A stretch of DNA of 35,424 bases from assembly GCA_964444915.1 (NCBI GenBank), contig CAYUIY010000012.1, forward strand, positions 1 through 35,424, given 5' to 3'. Each line of letters starts with the position of its first letter. The first letter of the stretch is position 1. Made by a program: the position numbers and the translations under genes. The stretch comes from Anaerorudis sp964444915. GTDB taxonomy: Bacteria > Bacteroidota > Bacteroidia > Bacteroidales > Dysgonomonadaceae. Below the pieces are notes generated by a model. The model saw nothing but the letters and a program-made list of their open reading frames with translations. It was not told the DNA's origin and did not search any database. Below are positions 16,083-23,735 of this stretch, piece after piece.

Positions 16083-16439
16083 TAGTTTATTTAAAAATTG
16101 TTTTTTTGTTGTTTCTTGAGTACAAATTTTGGGAATATTTTTCGAAAAAAAAAATGTGTTTCTTTATTGAAAAAGGACAACAAAGCACAGAATTAATTAT
16201 CAACCCAATAGCGTTAAATATCTAAATGTCAATTATATATAAAAACACTACTTTGGCAAAACATTGAATATCAGTATTCCTATTCAGTGTATAAAAAAGG
16301 TTTGAAAATGCAATGCACTTCATTTTTATCACTTAAATACAATGATACGAATACTTTTGCGATTTTTATGTGCGAAATATTTATTTAGAGCAATTCTATT
16401 TAAATGTTTCATGAAATAAAAGTCAAATATGCTTTAAAG
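16083..16439. other. AT-rich non-coding gap upstream of dnaA
   Basis: This 357-bp gap is strongly AT-rich and has no supported gene. A small dyad, GAATA-TCAG-TATTC, lies at 16266-16279. One near-match to a DnaA box (AGTGTATAA, 16286-16294, one mismatch to TGTGNATAA) and one weaker one (TTATCAACC) are present. That is too few and too degenerate to call an origin. It probably holds the dnaA promoter and leader. Confidence 0.5.
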
Positions 16440-17336
16440 TTAGAATAGGCGCAATTTTACACTTAGATATCGCTTCGGATTTTCTCGTATGTCTTCCAGC
16501 AATTTTGTTGCTGAATTGATTACAACCACTAAGCTGTCGTGAAGTTCAGACCCGTTTACAAGTTTTCCTACTGAGTTGTCGGCAGAATTTATTTTTTGAG
16601 AAAGCAATTTCAAATTTGTAATTGTTTCATCGAGCGATGCTAAGGTGTTGCTGAAGTTGGAGTCTTTCAATTCCTCGCTTATTTTTTTTAGATTTTTGAT
16701 TACCATTGCCAGATCGTGGGTAATTTCGGGAATTTCTTCGCCTGCATCAAAAACGATTCTGTTTATATTTTGAGCCGTTGCCTGTAACTCGTTTATTGTT
16801 GTGTTTATTCCGATGATGGATTTCTGCCATGCAGGGTCGGTAAGTAATTGGTTTAATGCCATGACTGTGGAATCGATATGCAACAAAATGGAATCGGCTT
16901 TGGGGGCAATTTTTTCTGCGCTGTCCATCATTCCCGGTGCCCGTCCTCCGATAAGTGTATCGCCGGGATGTAAATAACGAGTACCTTCGTTATTAATTTT
17001 GAGTCTAACCGATGATCCGCCTAGCAAATCTGTGCCAAATTCAAGTTTGCTGCCTTCTTTTATTTTAAATTCGTCGTCCAATCGTATTTCTACTGCAAAC
17101 TTCATGGGGTCGGGGCTGATCATTTTTATAGAACTTACTAATCCGACTTGATATCCGTTTACTAATACGGGAGATGAGGTGTTTAATCCCGAAACATCGT
17201 CAAAAACAGCAATATAATTATTTTGTTTTTGGAAAATATTGATTCCTTTCAGGAAATTAATGCCAAAGTAAATTATCGCAAGGCTGACAAGGAAAGATAA
17301 TCCGATGGTTGCGTTTCTACTTAATTTCAATTTCAT
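16440..17336 (-). CDS. MCE-domain (MlaD-like) lipid-transport protein
   Basis: A 298-residue protein with one N-terminal membrane anchor (about 8-29). An MCE/MlaD domain follows (about 37-115), recognisable by YIAVFDDVSGLNTSSPVLVNG-like sequence and FGTDLLGGSSVRL. The rest is a helical tail with many conserved-spacing N, L and I residues, as in other MCE proteins that form hexameric periplasmic channels. By family it carries lipids between the inner and outer membranes as the substrate-binding part of an ABC system. The ATPase and permease partners are not in this window. In related genomes an MCE gene often lies directly downstream of the amidase gene; here the order is kept but 719 bp of non-coding DNA separates them. 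No exact TAnnTTTG box is visible upstream. Confidence 0.88.
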   Translation of the reverse strand: MKLKLSRNATIGLSFLVSLAIIYFGINFLKGINIFQKQNNYIAVFDDVSGLNTSSPVLVNGYQVGLVSSIKMISPDPMKFAVEIRLDDEFKIKEGSKLEFGTDLLGGSSVRLKINNEGTRYLHPGDTLIGGRAPGMMDSAEKIAPKADSILLHIDSTVMALNQLLTDPAWQKSIIGINTTINELQATAQNINRIVFDAGEEIPEITHDLAMVIKNLKKISEELKDSNFSNTLASLDETITNLKLLSQKINSADNSVGKLVNGSELHDSLVVVINSATKLLEDIRENPKRYLSVKLRLF

Positions 17337-17634
17337 AAATAGTATTATTAACCTGTTGTGCGTTTAAAAATATAACCTAAAAAAGCTATCCATTTGGACA
17401 AAATCCATATATCTATATGGTAATCAGTCAAATAAATATTATGGAAACTGGGGTGCAAGTTACGAAAAAATTTTGAAAAACCTTCAAATAGCAGAAACAA
17501 AAAGTAGTTTTTTCATCTTTCTGGCATTCCGTTGAGAGCGGAATATTTTTATTTTCTCTCGGAAAACGAGGCTAGAGTGTGCAAAAATTATATCTTCTCT
17601 CGGCAAACGCGCTTTAATAATAACTAACTAAATT

Positions 17635-17822
17635 CTTCCGTCGGGAAATCCGACGGGAGGAAAAAAAATTATATCCTGTTTCTGAAAATCCGACGGACGT
17701 AAAACGGCTGTTTTTGTGTAAAAACAGCCTTGTTTTGCCGGGAAACCGTTTCTTTTTGTTAAAGAATGTGATCAGGATGGGGGTAAATCAAAATTTTTGT
17801 ATCCATCGGAAAATCCGACGGA
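17635..17822. repeat. Degenerate palindromic repeat (core AATCCGACGG, three copies)
   Basis: AATCCGACGG occurs exactly at 17647-17656, 17687-17696 and 17812-17821; the last two share 14 bp (GAAAATCCGACGGA). The first is the right arm of a perfect hairpin, CCGTCGG-GAAAT-CCGACGG, at 17638-17656, extended to 10 bp with one wobble. The third pairs with TCCATCGG at 17802-17809, with one A-C mismatch that becomes G-U on the minus strand. Both full copies are followed by GGAGGA or GGAGGATA and an A-rich run. Weaker relatives (TCTCTCGGAAAACGAGG near 17555, TCTCTCGGCAAACG near 17596, GTCGTCGGAAAAG near 17843) extend the cluster. Confidence 0.8.
17706..17735 (+). terminator. Perfect 10-bp hairpin, terminator-like in both directions
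   Basis: GGCTGTTTTT (17706-17715) pairs with AAAAACAGCC (17720-17729) around GTGT and is followed by TTGTTTT. On the minus strand it is followed by GTTTT, so it could also end amidase transcripts. No gene reads into it from the plus side. Confidence 0.55.
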
Positions 17823-17861
17823 GGATAAAAAAATTTTTCCCTGTCGTCGGAAAAGAATTTT

Positions 17862-17883
17862 AAGGGCTATTTGCCCTTTTTTT
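17862..17883 (+). terminator. Hairpin with T tract, no plus-strand gene upstream
   Basis: AAGGGC-TATTT-GCCCTT is followed by a T run, a good intrinsic terminator shape for plus-strand transcription. The flanking genes are both on the minus strand, so any transcript it ends would be an unannotated RNA from within the gap. Confidence 0.55.
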
Positions 17884-18055
17884 ATTGGATAGTGTTCAGA
17901 AAATCAGTAGTTAATCTTTTTGCATCATAGAAGCGGAGCAAAATCCGGCAGTTCCGTGTGTGTTAACGTTAATATATTGATCGCCTCATACCCGCAGAAA
18001 CAACGTGAATGATTTTTTACCTCAGGCGGCGACAGACACAACGGAAATGTATGAA

Positions 18056-19129
18056 TTATTTTATTCGAACGCCATTTTGGAATTGAACGATAAAGGCGTC
18101 TTTAAATTTTGGTTGTACTTCGTGTAATATTTTTATAATTTCTTGCAGGTCGGTAGCACTACCGTAAGTATATTTATAGACTGTGCCGTCTTTGTAACAA
18201 CTCACAGGTGATAATCCCTTGAAAACGGGCGAATTTGTTTCATATTTTCGTGAGGAAGTCAGGAATTGAACCCGATATTCGATTTCGTTTTCCGATGAAA
18301 TGGCATTTTGCGGTTGTTGGGGTGATTCGTTGGAAAAAATCCGATTTTTTTTATCGTAATCTCGTTTGTATTCATTAAATGCCAAATAAATTGAATTTGC
18401 CATGGAATTTTGCCCGGTGGTGCTTTTAAGGTATTTTTCATCATTCGGGTTGCTGATATATCCCAATTCGACGAGAATACTTGGCATAGCTACTTCACGG
18501 AGCACAAGAAAACCTGCTTGACGAACATTCCGATTTATTCTGCCGGAATTGTGTACCAAGCTATTTTGGACCAGTGAAGCCAGATGAAGGCTTTGTTTGA
18601 GGTATTGGTCGGACATGAATTCAAAAATAATATACGATTCGGGCTCTTGCGGATTAAAACCTTCATACTTTTGTGAATAGTTCTCTTCGAGTAAGATCAC
18701 AGAGTTTTCTTTTTTGGCCACTTCCAGGTTGTCTTTACTTCTATGAAGTCCCAAAATAAAGGTTTCTACACCTTGTGGCGAGTTTTGACGTTTGGGTAGT
18801 GCATTGCAATGAATGGAGATGAAAAGATTGGCTTTGGCATTGTTTGCAATGGCTGCTCTGCGATCCAGTGCCACAAAGCTGTCGTCTTTGCGGGTATAAA
18901 TCACTTTCACATCCCTGTGATTTTTTTCTATCAATGTTCCTACTTTTTTTGCCACCGACAGCGTGATGTCTTTTTCGCGCGATGAGGAACCAAGTGCGCC
19001 CGGGTCTTTGCCTCCGTGACCTGCATCAATCACCACCGTAAATTCCTTTGTCTGACCTGTAACAGGGAATACGAAAGAAAGCAATGCTCCAAAAATAAAT
19101 AAAGATAGTACTTTTGTATATTGAGTCAT
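18056..19129 (-). CDS. N-acetylmuramoyl-L-alanine amidase (Amidase_3, AmiC-like)
   Basis: This exported zinc amidase cleaves the bond between MurNAc and L-alanine and usually acts in daughter-cell separation. The protein has 357 residues and a signal peptide (about 1-27, ending near VTGQT). The Amidase_3 domain (about 30-250) shows the zinc-site histidine in VIDAGHGGKDPG, the glutamate in REKDITLS, the histidine in FISIHCNAL and the catalytic glutamate in ILVELGYISN. The last 75 residues (from about 283, IEYRVQFLTS) resemble the small SPOR-like C-terminal domain common in Bacteroidetes amidases; this is a shape-level match only. A TAnnTTTG box lies just upstream. Confidence 0.92.
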   Translation of the reverse strand: MTQYTKVLSLFIFGALLSFVFPVTGQTKEFTVVIDAGHGGKDPGALGSSSREKDITLSVAKKVGTLIEKNHRDVKVIYTRKDDSFVALDRRAAIANNAKANLFISIHCNALPKRQNSPQGVETFILGLHRSKDNLEVAKKENSVILLEENYSQKYEGFNPQEPESYIIFEFMSDQYLKQSLHLASLVQNSLVHNSGRINRNVRQAGFLVLREVAMPSILVELGYISNPNDEKYLKSTTGQNSMANSIYLAFNEYKRDYDKKNRIFSNESPQQPQNAISSENEIEYRVQFLTSSRKYETNSPVFKGLSPVSCYKDGTVYKYTYGSATDLQEIIKILHEVQPKFKDAFIVQFQNGVRIK

Positions 19130-19143
19130 TCCTTTTCTTTTTA

Positions 19144-19151
19144 CAAAAATA
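19144..19151 (-). promoter_or_regulatory. Promoter -7 box of the amidase gene
   Basis: The minus strand reads TATTTTTG, an exact TAnnTTTG match 14 bp before the ATG. The region is A/T-rich, so a chance match is possible. Confidence 0.45.
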
Positions 19152-19250
19152 ACGATAAAAATCGAATTAAAAATTTTTTCAATAATTACTCTATTGACAG
19201 AGTAGCGGCCATTAAGGTTTAATGACTTTTTTCGTTTCGAAATTTTACAG

Positions 19251-19258
19251 TACCTTTG
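19251..19258 (+). promoter_or_regulatory. Promoter -7 box of rpe
   Basis: TACCTTTG is an exact match 19 bp before the rpe ATG and drives the opposite direction to the amidase gene. Confidence 0.7.
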
Positions 19259-19277
19259 GAAAAATAATCAAACACTT

Positions 19278-19931
19278 ATGAATCATCATTTAATCGCACC
19301 TTCTCTTCTTTCTGCCAATTTTTTGGATTTGCGCAGAGATGTGGAAATGTTGAACCGCAGCGAAGCTGATTGGATACATCTGGATATTATGGATGGTGTG
19401 TTTGTTCCCAACATCTCTTTCGGTTTTCCTGTGATAAATTCACTGAAACAGGTAACCGATAAACCTTTGGATGTTCATTTAATGATTGTTCAACCCGAAA
19501 AATTTGTTTCGGAAGTGGCCGCAGCCGGTGCTTATATGATGAATGTGCATTATGAGGCGTGCATTCATTTGCACAGGGTGGTTGAAGAAATCAAAAAAGC
19601 AGGAATGAAAGCCGGAGTAACATTGAATCCGCATACTCCGGTGACTTTTCTTGAAGATATTTTGCATGAGTTGGATATGGTTTTGTTGATGTCGGTAAAT
19701 CCCGGATTCGGAGGGCAGAAATTTATTGAACATTCGTTGCAAAAGGTTTCAGATTTAAAAGAAATGATTCTTCGAAAAAATCTTTCTACCCTTATTGAGG
19801 TGGACGGTGGAGTTAATCTTGAAACAGGCAAACGGTTGGTTGATGCGGGTGCCGATGTACTTGTAGCCGGTAATTTTGTTTTTTCTTCCGAAAATCCCAT
19901 TGAAACCATTCGTCAATTAAAAAATTTATAA
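19278..19931 (+). CDS. rpe: Ribulose-phosphate 3-epimerase
   Basis: Rpe interconverts ribulose 5-phosphate and xylulose 5-phosphate in the pentose phosphate pathway. The protein has 217 residues, a TIM barrel of normal length. The metal and catalytic residues are in place: H34 and D36 in IHLDIMDG, H67 in LDVHLMI and D176 in IEVDGGVN. The phosphate-binding parts are NPGFGGQKF and the AGNFVF segment. It is the first gene of a plus-strand run; comEC starts 51 bp after it and probably shares the transcript. Confidence 0.96.
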   Translation: MNHHLIAPSLLSANFLDLRRDVEMLNRSEADWIHLDIMDGVFVPNISFGFPVINSLKQVTDKPLDVHLMIVQPEKFVSEVAAAGAYMMNVHYEACIHLHRVVEEIKKAGMKAGVTLNPHTPVTFLEDILHELDMVLLMSVNPGFGGQKFIEHSLQKVSDLKEMILRKNLSTLIEVDGGVNLETGKRLVDAGADVLVAGNFVFSSENPIETIRQLKNL

Positions 19932-19982
19932 AAATCTTTTTTGTGTTTTCACGAACAACGATTTTTGCATGTCAAGTGTGCG

Positions 19983-21947
19983 ATGAAAAACATAACTGGG
20001 AAAACACCTTTCTTTCGGTTGCTTGTTCCTGTGGTATTGGCAATTGTTGTCAATGAATTTATTCCTGCACTTCCTTCGGCAGTCGTTTTCTTTTCCACAG
20101 GGTTTCTTATCATGTTGCTATCCTTTTTTATTCCCGAAAATAAAGAATTTCATTATCGATGGGTTTTTGGAGTGGGGGCATTTGTATTTATTTTTTCTCT
20201 TATTACTTGTCGGTATAAACAAAAAATCGAAGAGAGTTCATTGGAACATTATGCCCAACAACAAGATACCTACAAGGGAGTTGTTCTTGATATTCCGCAA
20301 CAAAAACCCCGTTCTGTTCAAGTAAATACAAAATTGGTGTATCCTGTACAGAAGAATGCGATTCTTTATTTTGAAAAAGATGCGCAGAGTGTGGTTCTTC
20401 GACCGGGCGATGAGATTGTATTTCGAGCCAACATGCAACCTTTCAAAAACTTGGGCAATCCCGACGATTTCGATTATGTTCGATTTATGAGGATAAAGGG
20501 TTTTGCCGGATCTGCATATATTCCGGCTTACCAGTGGAGAAAAACAGGGAAAAGCATCCCATCGGTTTATACCTTATCGCAAAATTTACGGGCCAAAGCG
20601 CTCGATTTTTATAAATCTTTCGGATTGAATCCCGATGAGTATGCTTTTATTACGGCACTTACCTTGGGATATAAATCCAATCTTTCCAATGATTTGCAAG
20701 ATGCTTTTCGTGCGTCGGGAACAGCACATGTGTTGGCAGTAAGTGGATTGCATGTTGGGATTATCTATTTTATTCTCAATATATTTTTTTCTTTTCTAGG
20801 CGATTCGGGGAAAAAATTAATATTGAAACAGCTGCTGATTATTCTTTTTCTTTGGGGCTACGCTTTTCTTACAGGATTATCGGTTTCGGTTGTTCGTGCG
20901 GCAATTATGCTTTCGATTTTTTGTCTGGGTAAGGCTTTTCACCGGCAAGGATTTTCTTATAACAGCCTTGCGGCTGCGGCGTTTTTTATTCTGGTTTTTA
21001 ATCCGATGAGTTTTTTTGAAGTAGGTTTTCAAATGAGTTTTTTATCGGTTTTTGCTATTTTGTTTTTTAAACCCAAACTCGATAAATTGTATGTCCCTTC
21101 TCGGCAATTTTTCCTGAAAATCCGTAATCTTTTTACCCTTTCCCTATCGGCGCAATTGGGTGTATTTCCTCTTGTTTTGTACTATTTTGGAGCGTTTCCC
21201 ACGTATTTTTTTGTTACAAATTTATTGATTGTTCCCCTTATTAGTGCGATAATTTATGCTGTTTTGCCGGTTATTCTTTTTTGGGGACTGAGTCAATGGG
21301 GGCTTGTTGTTTTTTATCCGTTATTTCAAGGGATAAGTCGGCTACTTAACATGTTGATCGGTTGGGTTATTCATATCGTTTATGTGTTTGAATCGCTGCC
21401 TTCTTCCCAGATCACAAATCATTCTCTCTCTCTTGCACAGGTAATGCTCCTTTTTATTGTTTTATTTGTTTTTGATAGATGGATGATAAAAAAACGGGTT
21501 AAATATCTTTTTGTTGTATTGGGCTCTATGCTTCTTTTCTTATTTATAAATACCTATCATATTGCTCATGACACCACCGATAGATTTGTTGTTTACAACC
21601 GACCGGGAGTGAGTGAAATGGGTGCCATTATAAATAATGAAGCAATTCCTGTAATGAGACAAGCGAATGGTGTGCTGGCTTATTCTTCGAAAAGGATTGT
21701 CAAATTATCGGAAAATATATATCGATCAAAAATTTCCGAGCAAACATTTCCCGTTGATTTTTTGGTTCTATCGGAAGATGATTCTTTTTCCATAAATACG
21801 TTAAGTGAGTATTTTTTACCCAAAATGGTTATTCTTGACAGTTCGCTTTCGGTATATGCTGTGAAACGCCTAAAAAAAGAGTGTCGGCAATTGCATATAA
21901 AAGTGCATGATGTAAGGCAAATGGGGGCATTTTCCATAAATTTGTAG
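19983..21947 (+). CDS. comEC: ComEC/Rec2-family DNA uptake channel, without a canonical MBL site
   Basis: ComEC forms the inner-membrane channel for single-stranded DNA in natural transformation. From the ATG at 19983 the protein has 654 residues; an in-frame TTG 42 bp earlier is possible but less likely. The N-terminus has two or three membrane segments, followed by a DUF4131-type soluble region containing RPGDEIVFRANMQPF and NPDDFDYVRFMRIKGFAGSAYI-like sequence. The competence domain (about 215-500) begins with the conserved AFRASGTAHVLAVSGLHVGII and is rich in membrane helices. The last 130 residues look like the position of the usual metallo-beta-lactamase-like domain, but no HxHxDH motif is present. 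This is a known variant length in Bacteroidetes. No other competence gene is in the window. Confidence 0.9.
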   Translation: MKNITGKTPFFRLLVPVVLAIVVNEFIPALPSAVVFFSTGFLIMLLSFFIPENKEFHYRWVFGVGAFVFIFSLITCRYKQKIEESSLEHYAQQQDTYKGVVLDIPQQKPRSVQVNTKLVYPVQKNAILYFEKDAQSVVLRPGDEIVFRANMQPFKNLGNPDDFDYVRFMRIKGFAGSAYIPAYQWRKTGKSIPSVYTLSQNLRAKALDFYKSFGLNPDEYAFITALTLGYKSNLSNDLQDAFRASGTAHVLAVSGLHVGIIYFILNIFFSFLGDSGKKLILKQLLIILFLWGYAFLTGLSVSVVRAAIMLSIFCLGKAFHRQGFSYNSLAAAAFFILVFNPMSFFEVGFQMSFLSVFAILFFKPKLDKLYVPSRQFFLKIRNLFTLSLSAQLGVFPLVLYYFGAFPTYFFVTNLLIVPLISAIIYAVLPVILFWGLSQWGLVVFYPLFQGISRLLNMLIGWVIHIVYVFESLPSSQITNHSLSLAQVMLLFIVLFVFDRWMIKKRVKYLFVVLGSMLLFLFINTYHIAHDTTDRFVVYNRPGVSEMGAIINNEAIPVMRQANGVLAYSSKRIVKLSENIYRSKISEQTFPVDFLVLSEDDSFSINTLSEYFLPKMVILDSSLSVYAVKRLKKECRQLHIKVHDVRQMGAFSINL

Positions 21948-21955
21948 TATATTTG
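21948..21955 (+). promoter_or_regulatory. Promoter -7 box of nrnA
   Basis: TATATTTG matches TAnnTTTG exactly. It begins immediately after the comEC TAG (21945-21947) and lies 42 bp before the nrnA ATG. Confidence 0.65.
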
Positions 21956-21996
21956 CGGCAAAGCCCAATGGAATATTGGATAGTTTAATAGATTGA

Positions 21997-23046
21997 ATGA
22001 GAGCAACCATAATTACAGAGATTATCCCGAAAGAACAAGTCGAAAAAGTTCGTTCTTACATTGAAAAATACAATAAAATAGTCATTACTACACACCTTTC
22101 TCCCGATGGAGATGCCTTGGGTTCGTCTTTGGCTTTGTATCATTATCTTTTTCGTATAGGAAAGGATGTGAAACTTATTGTACCTAATGCGTTCCCTTAT
22201 TTTTTGAAGTGGATGAAAGGGGCGGAGAATGCCTTGGTTTATGAATATAATCCGGGAGCCGGACGGCATATCATACAGCATGCTGAGTTGATTTTTTGTC
22301 TCGATTTCAATGTTCCTAAACGAGTTGGCGATATGGCTCCTTATGTAATGAACTCCGGTGCTAAAAAAATTTTAATAGATCATCACCCTTACCCTGAAAA
22401 TTCTTGCGATGTTGTGATTTCTCATCCCGAGATCTCATCCACTAGTGAGTTGATTTTTCGTTTACTGTATCAATTGGGCGAGTACGAACGTATCGACAGA
22501 GATATAGCCGAATGCATTTATTGTGGCATGATGACGGATACCGGAGGATTTACATATAATTCCAATGATCCCGAAATATTCGAAATTATTAGTTTATTAC
22601 TGAGAAAGAATATCGATAAAGATGCCATTTATTCGAATGTTTATCACAATTATACCGAACAACGTTTTCGTCTATTGGGATTTACTTTGCTGAAGCGGAT
22701 GAAAATATACAATGATATTCATTCTGCTTTGATTTATCTTTCAAAAGAGGATTTACAAAAATTCAAGTCCGGGAAAGGCGATACCGAAGGTTTTGTGAAT
22801 TACCCGTTGAGTATACGAGGTATAATTTTTTCGACTTTTATTTACGAAGACGAGAATTACGTCAAATTGTCTTTTCGTTCCCGAGGGGATTTTGCTTGCA
22901 ATGAATTTGCTGCTGAATTTTTTCAAGGAGGAGGACATTTGAATGCGGCAGGAGGCGAATTTTATGGAACCATACAAGATGCTATTGCTTTATTTGAAAA
23001 GGCTTTAAAAAAATATGAAGCGAAGCTGAGAAATGCCTCATGTTGA
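21997..23046 (+). CDS. nrnA: DHH/DHHA1 phosphoesterase NrnA-like (nano-RNase / pAp phosphatase)
   Basis: Family members degrade 2-5 nt RNA (and often pGpG from c-di-GMP, or pApA) and dephosphorylate 3'-phosphoadenosine 5'-phosphate. The protein has 349 residues. The DHH domain shows LSPDGDALGSS, CLDFNVPKRVG, the signature DHH at 128-130 in LIDHHPYP, and MMTDTGGF. The C-terminal DHHA1 domain ends with GGGHLNAAGGEF, the substrate-binding motif. The window also encodes a diadenylate cyclase (cdaA), so an NrnA-type enzyme could help clear pApA; that link is inference. A stand-alone promoter precedes the gene. Confidence 0.93.
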   Translation: MRATIITEIIPKEQVEKVRSYIEKYNKIVITTHLSPDGDALGSSLALYHYLFRIGKDVKLIVPNAFPYFLKWMKGAENALVYEYNPGAGRHIIQHAELIFCLDFNVPKRVGDMAPYVMNSGAKKILIDHHPYPENSCDVVISHPEISSTSELIFRLLYQLGEYERIDRDIAECIYCGMMTDTGGFTYNSNDPEIFEIISLLLRKNIDKDAIYSNVYHNYTEQRFRLLGFTLLKRMKIYNDIHSALIYLSKEDLQKFKSGKGDTEGFVNYPLSIRGIIFSTFIYEDENYVKLSFRSRGDFACNEFAAEFFQGGGHLNAAGGEFYGTIQDAIALFEKALKKYEAKLRNASC

Positions 23047-23123
23047 AGAGATGGGAAGAATGTTTTCACGTTAGAAAAATCGTTTATTTTTCATAAATAA
23101 ATACTTTTTGAAGTTGAATTATT

Positions 23124-23131
23124 TATTTTTG
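23124..23131 (+). promoter_or_regulatory. Promoter -7 box of DUF4827-glmM
   Basis: TATTTTTG is an exact TAnnTTTG match 40 bp before the DUF4827 ATG. The AT-rich setting lowers its weight. Confidence 0.5.
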
Positions 23132-23170
23132 TATTGTATTCGAATTTTATTATTAAGAATAAGTTAAGTA

Positions 23171-23719
23171 ATGAGAAAAATAAATTGTATCATAGGAGTC
23201 ATTGCCGCTTTTTTGTTTATAGGAAATTCCTGCGACAGTCAGAAAACATATGCGGAATATTTAAAAGATGAATCCAATGCCATTAAGCAATTCATCGCTG
23301 AAAACGGGATAATCGTTCTTGATGAATATCCCGCCGATCATGTATTTGAACCGAATGAATTTTATCGAGATCCGGCTACCGGCGTATATTATAACGTGAT
23401 TGATTCGGGCGGATACAAAGCTGCTTTGGGCGCGGAGGTCTACATCCGTTTTAAAGGGCTGACTTACTTTATTGTTGGCGATAGCACAAAATACGAAAAT
23501 ACTCAGAATTTAGACCCTGAAACTTTGGTCTATGGCAACCCCTCTACTTATCCTTGTTATGCTTGGGCAGTGCCGTTGGTTCATGTGGGGCATTTGGGCA
23601 GAGTAAAAATGATTGTTCCTTTTAATCATGGACTTACATATGATCAATCGTATTTTCGTACAGCCTTTTATGAAAACTTGCAATATCGTATAGAGAAACT
23701 TGATTATCCAATAAATTAA
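23171..23719 (+). CDS. DUF4827 lipoprotein
   Basis: A 182-residue lipoprotein with a signal peptide ending in GNSC (C21). The mature part is 161 residues and has no catalytic motif I can name. It resembles the Bacteroidetes-specific DUF4827 family, thought to have an FKBP-like fold related to the gliding-motility lipoprotein GldI. Visible features are the helical TYAEYLKDESNAIKQFIAENG start, GVYYNVIDSGG, and a C-terminal strand-rich part with WAVPLVHVGHLGRVKMIVPF, which is similar to the late strands of FKBP peptidyl-prolyl isomerases. It lies 16 bp upstream of glmM, so the two are probably co-transcribed. The family assignment is from memory of its look and context; the function is unknown. 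Confidence 0.8.
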   Translation: MRKINCIIGVIAAFLFIGNSCDSQKTYAEYLKDESNAIKQFIAENGIIVLDEYPADHVFEPNEFYRDPATGVYYNVIDSGGYKAALGAEVYIRFKGLTYFIVGDSTKYENTQNLDPETLVYGNPSTYPCYAWAVPLVHVGHLGRVKMIVPFNHGLTYDQSYFRTAFYENLQYRIEKLDYPIN

Positions 23720-23735
23720 AATCAATAAAATAGAT

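Larger units (their letters stand above)
17337..18055. other. 719-bp non-coding gap with hairpins and decayed repeats
   Basis: This is the largest gap in the window. No frame on either strand has a credible start and family-like content. The middle (17526-17883) is packed with hairpins and partial copies of one palindromic motif. The amidase-proximal part (17925-18055) is richer in G+C. It has a minus-strand stop-free frame of about 40 codons running back into the amidase end with no start codon. No TAnnTTTG box was found in either direction. Confidence 0.7.

Noticed and set aside
16083..16439. Possible oriC upstream of dnaA
   Set aside because: Only one 8-of-9 and one 7-of-9 match to DnaA boxes, no cluster and no clear unwinding repeat array. 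AT-richness alone is not enough.
17635..17822. CRISPR array
   Set aside because: Repeats are palindromic, too short, too variable and irregularly spaced, and no cas genes are nearby.
17925..18055. Minus-strand open frame downstream of the amidase gene
   Set aside because: No start codon in the frame, only about 40 codons, runs out of frame from the amidase end. Kept as non-coding.
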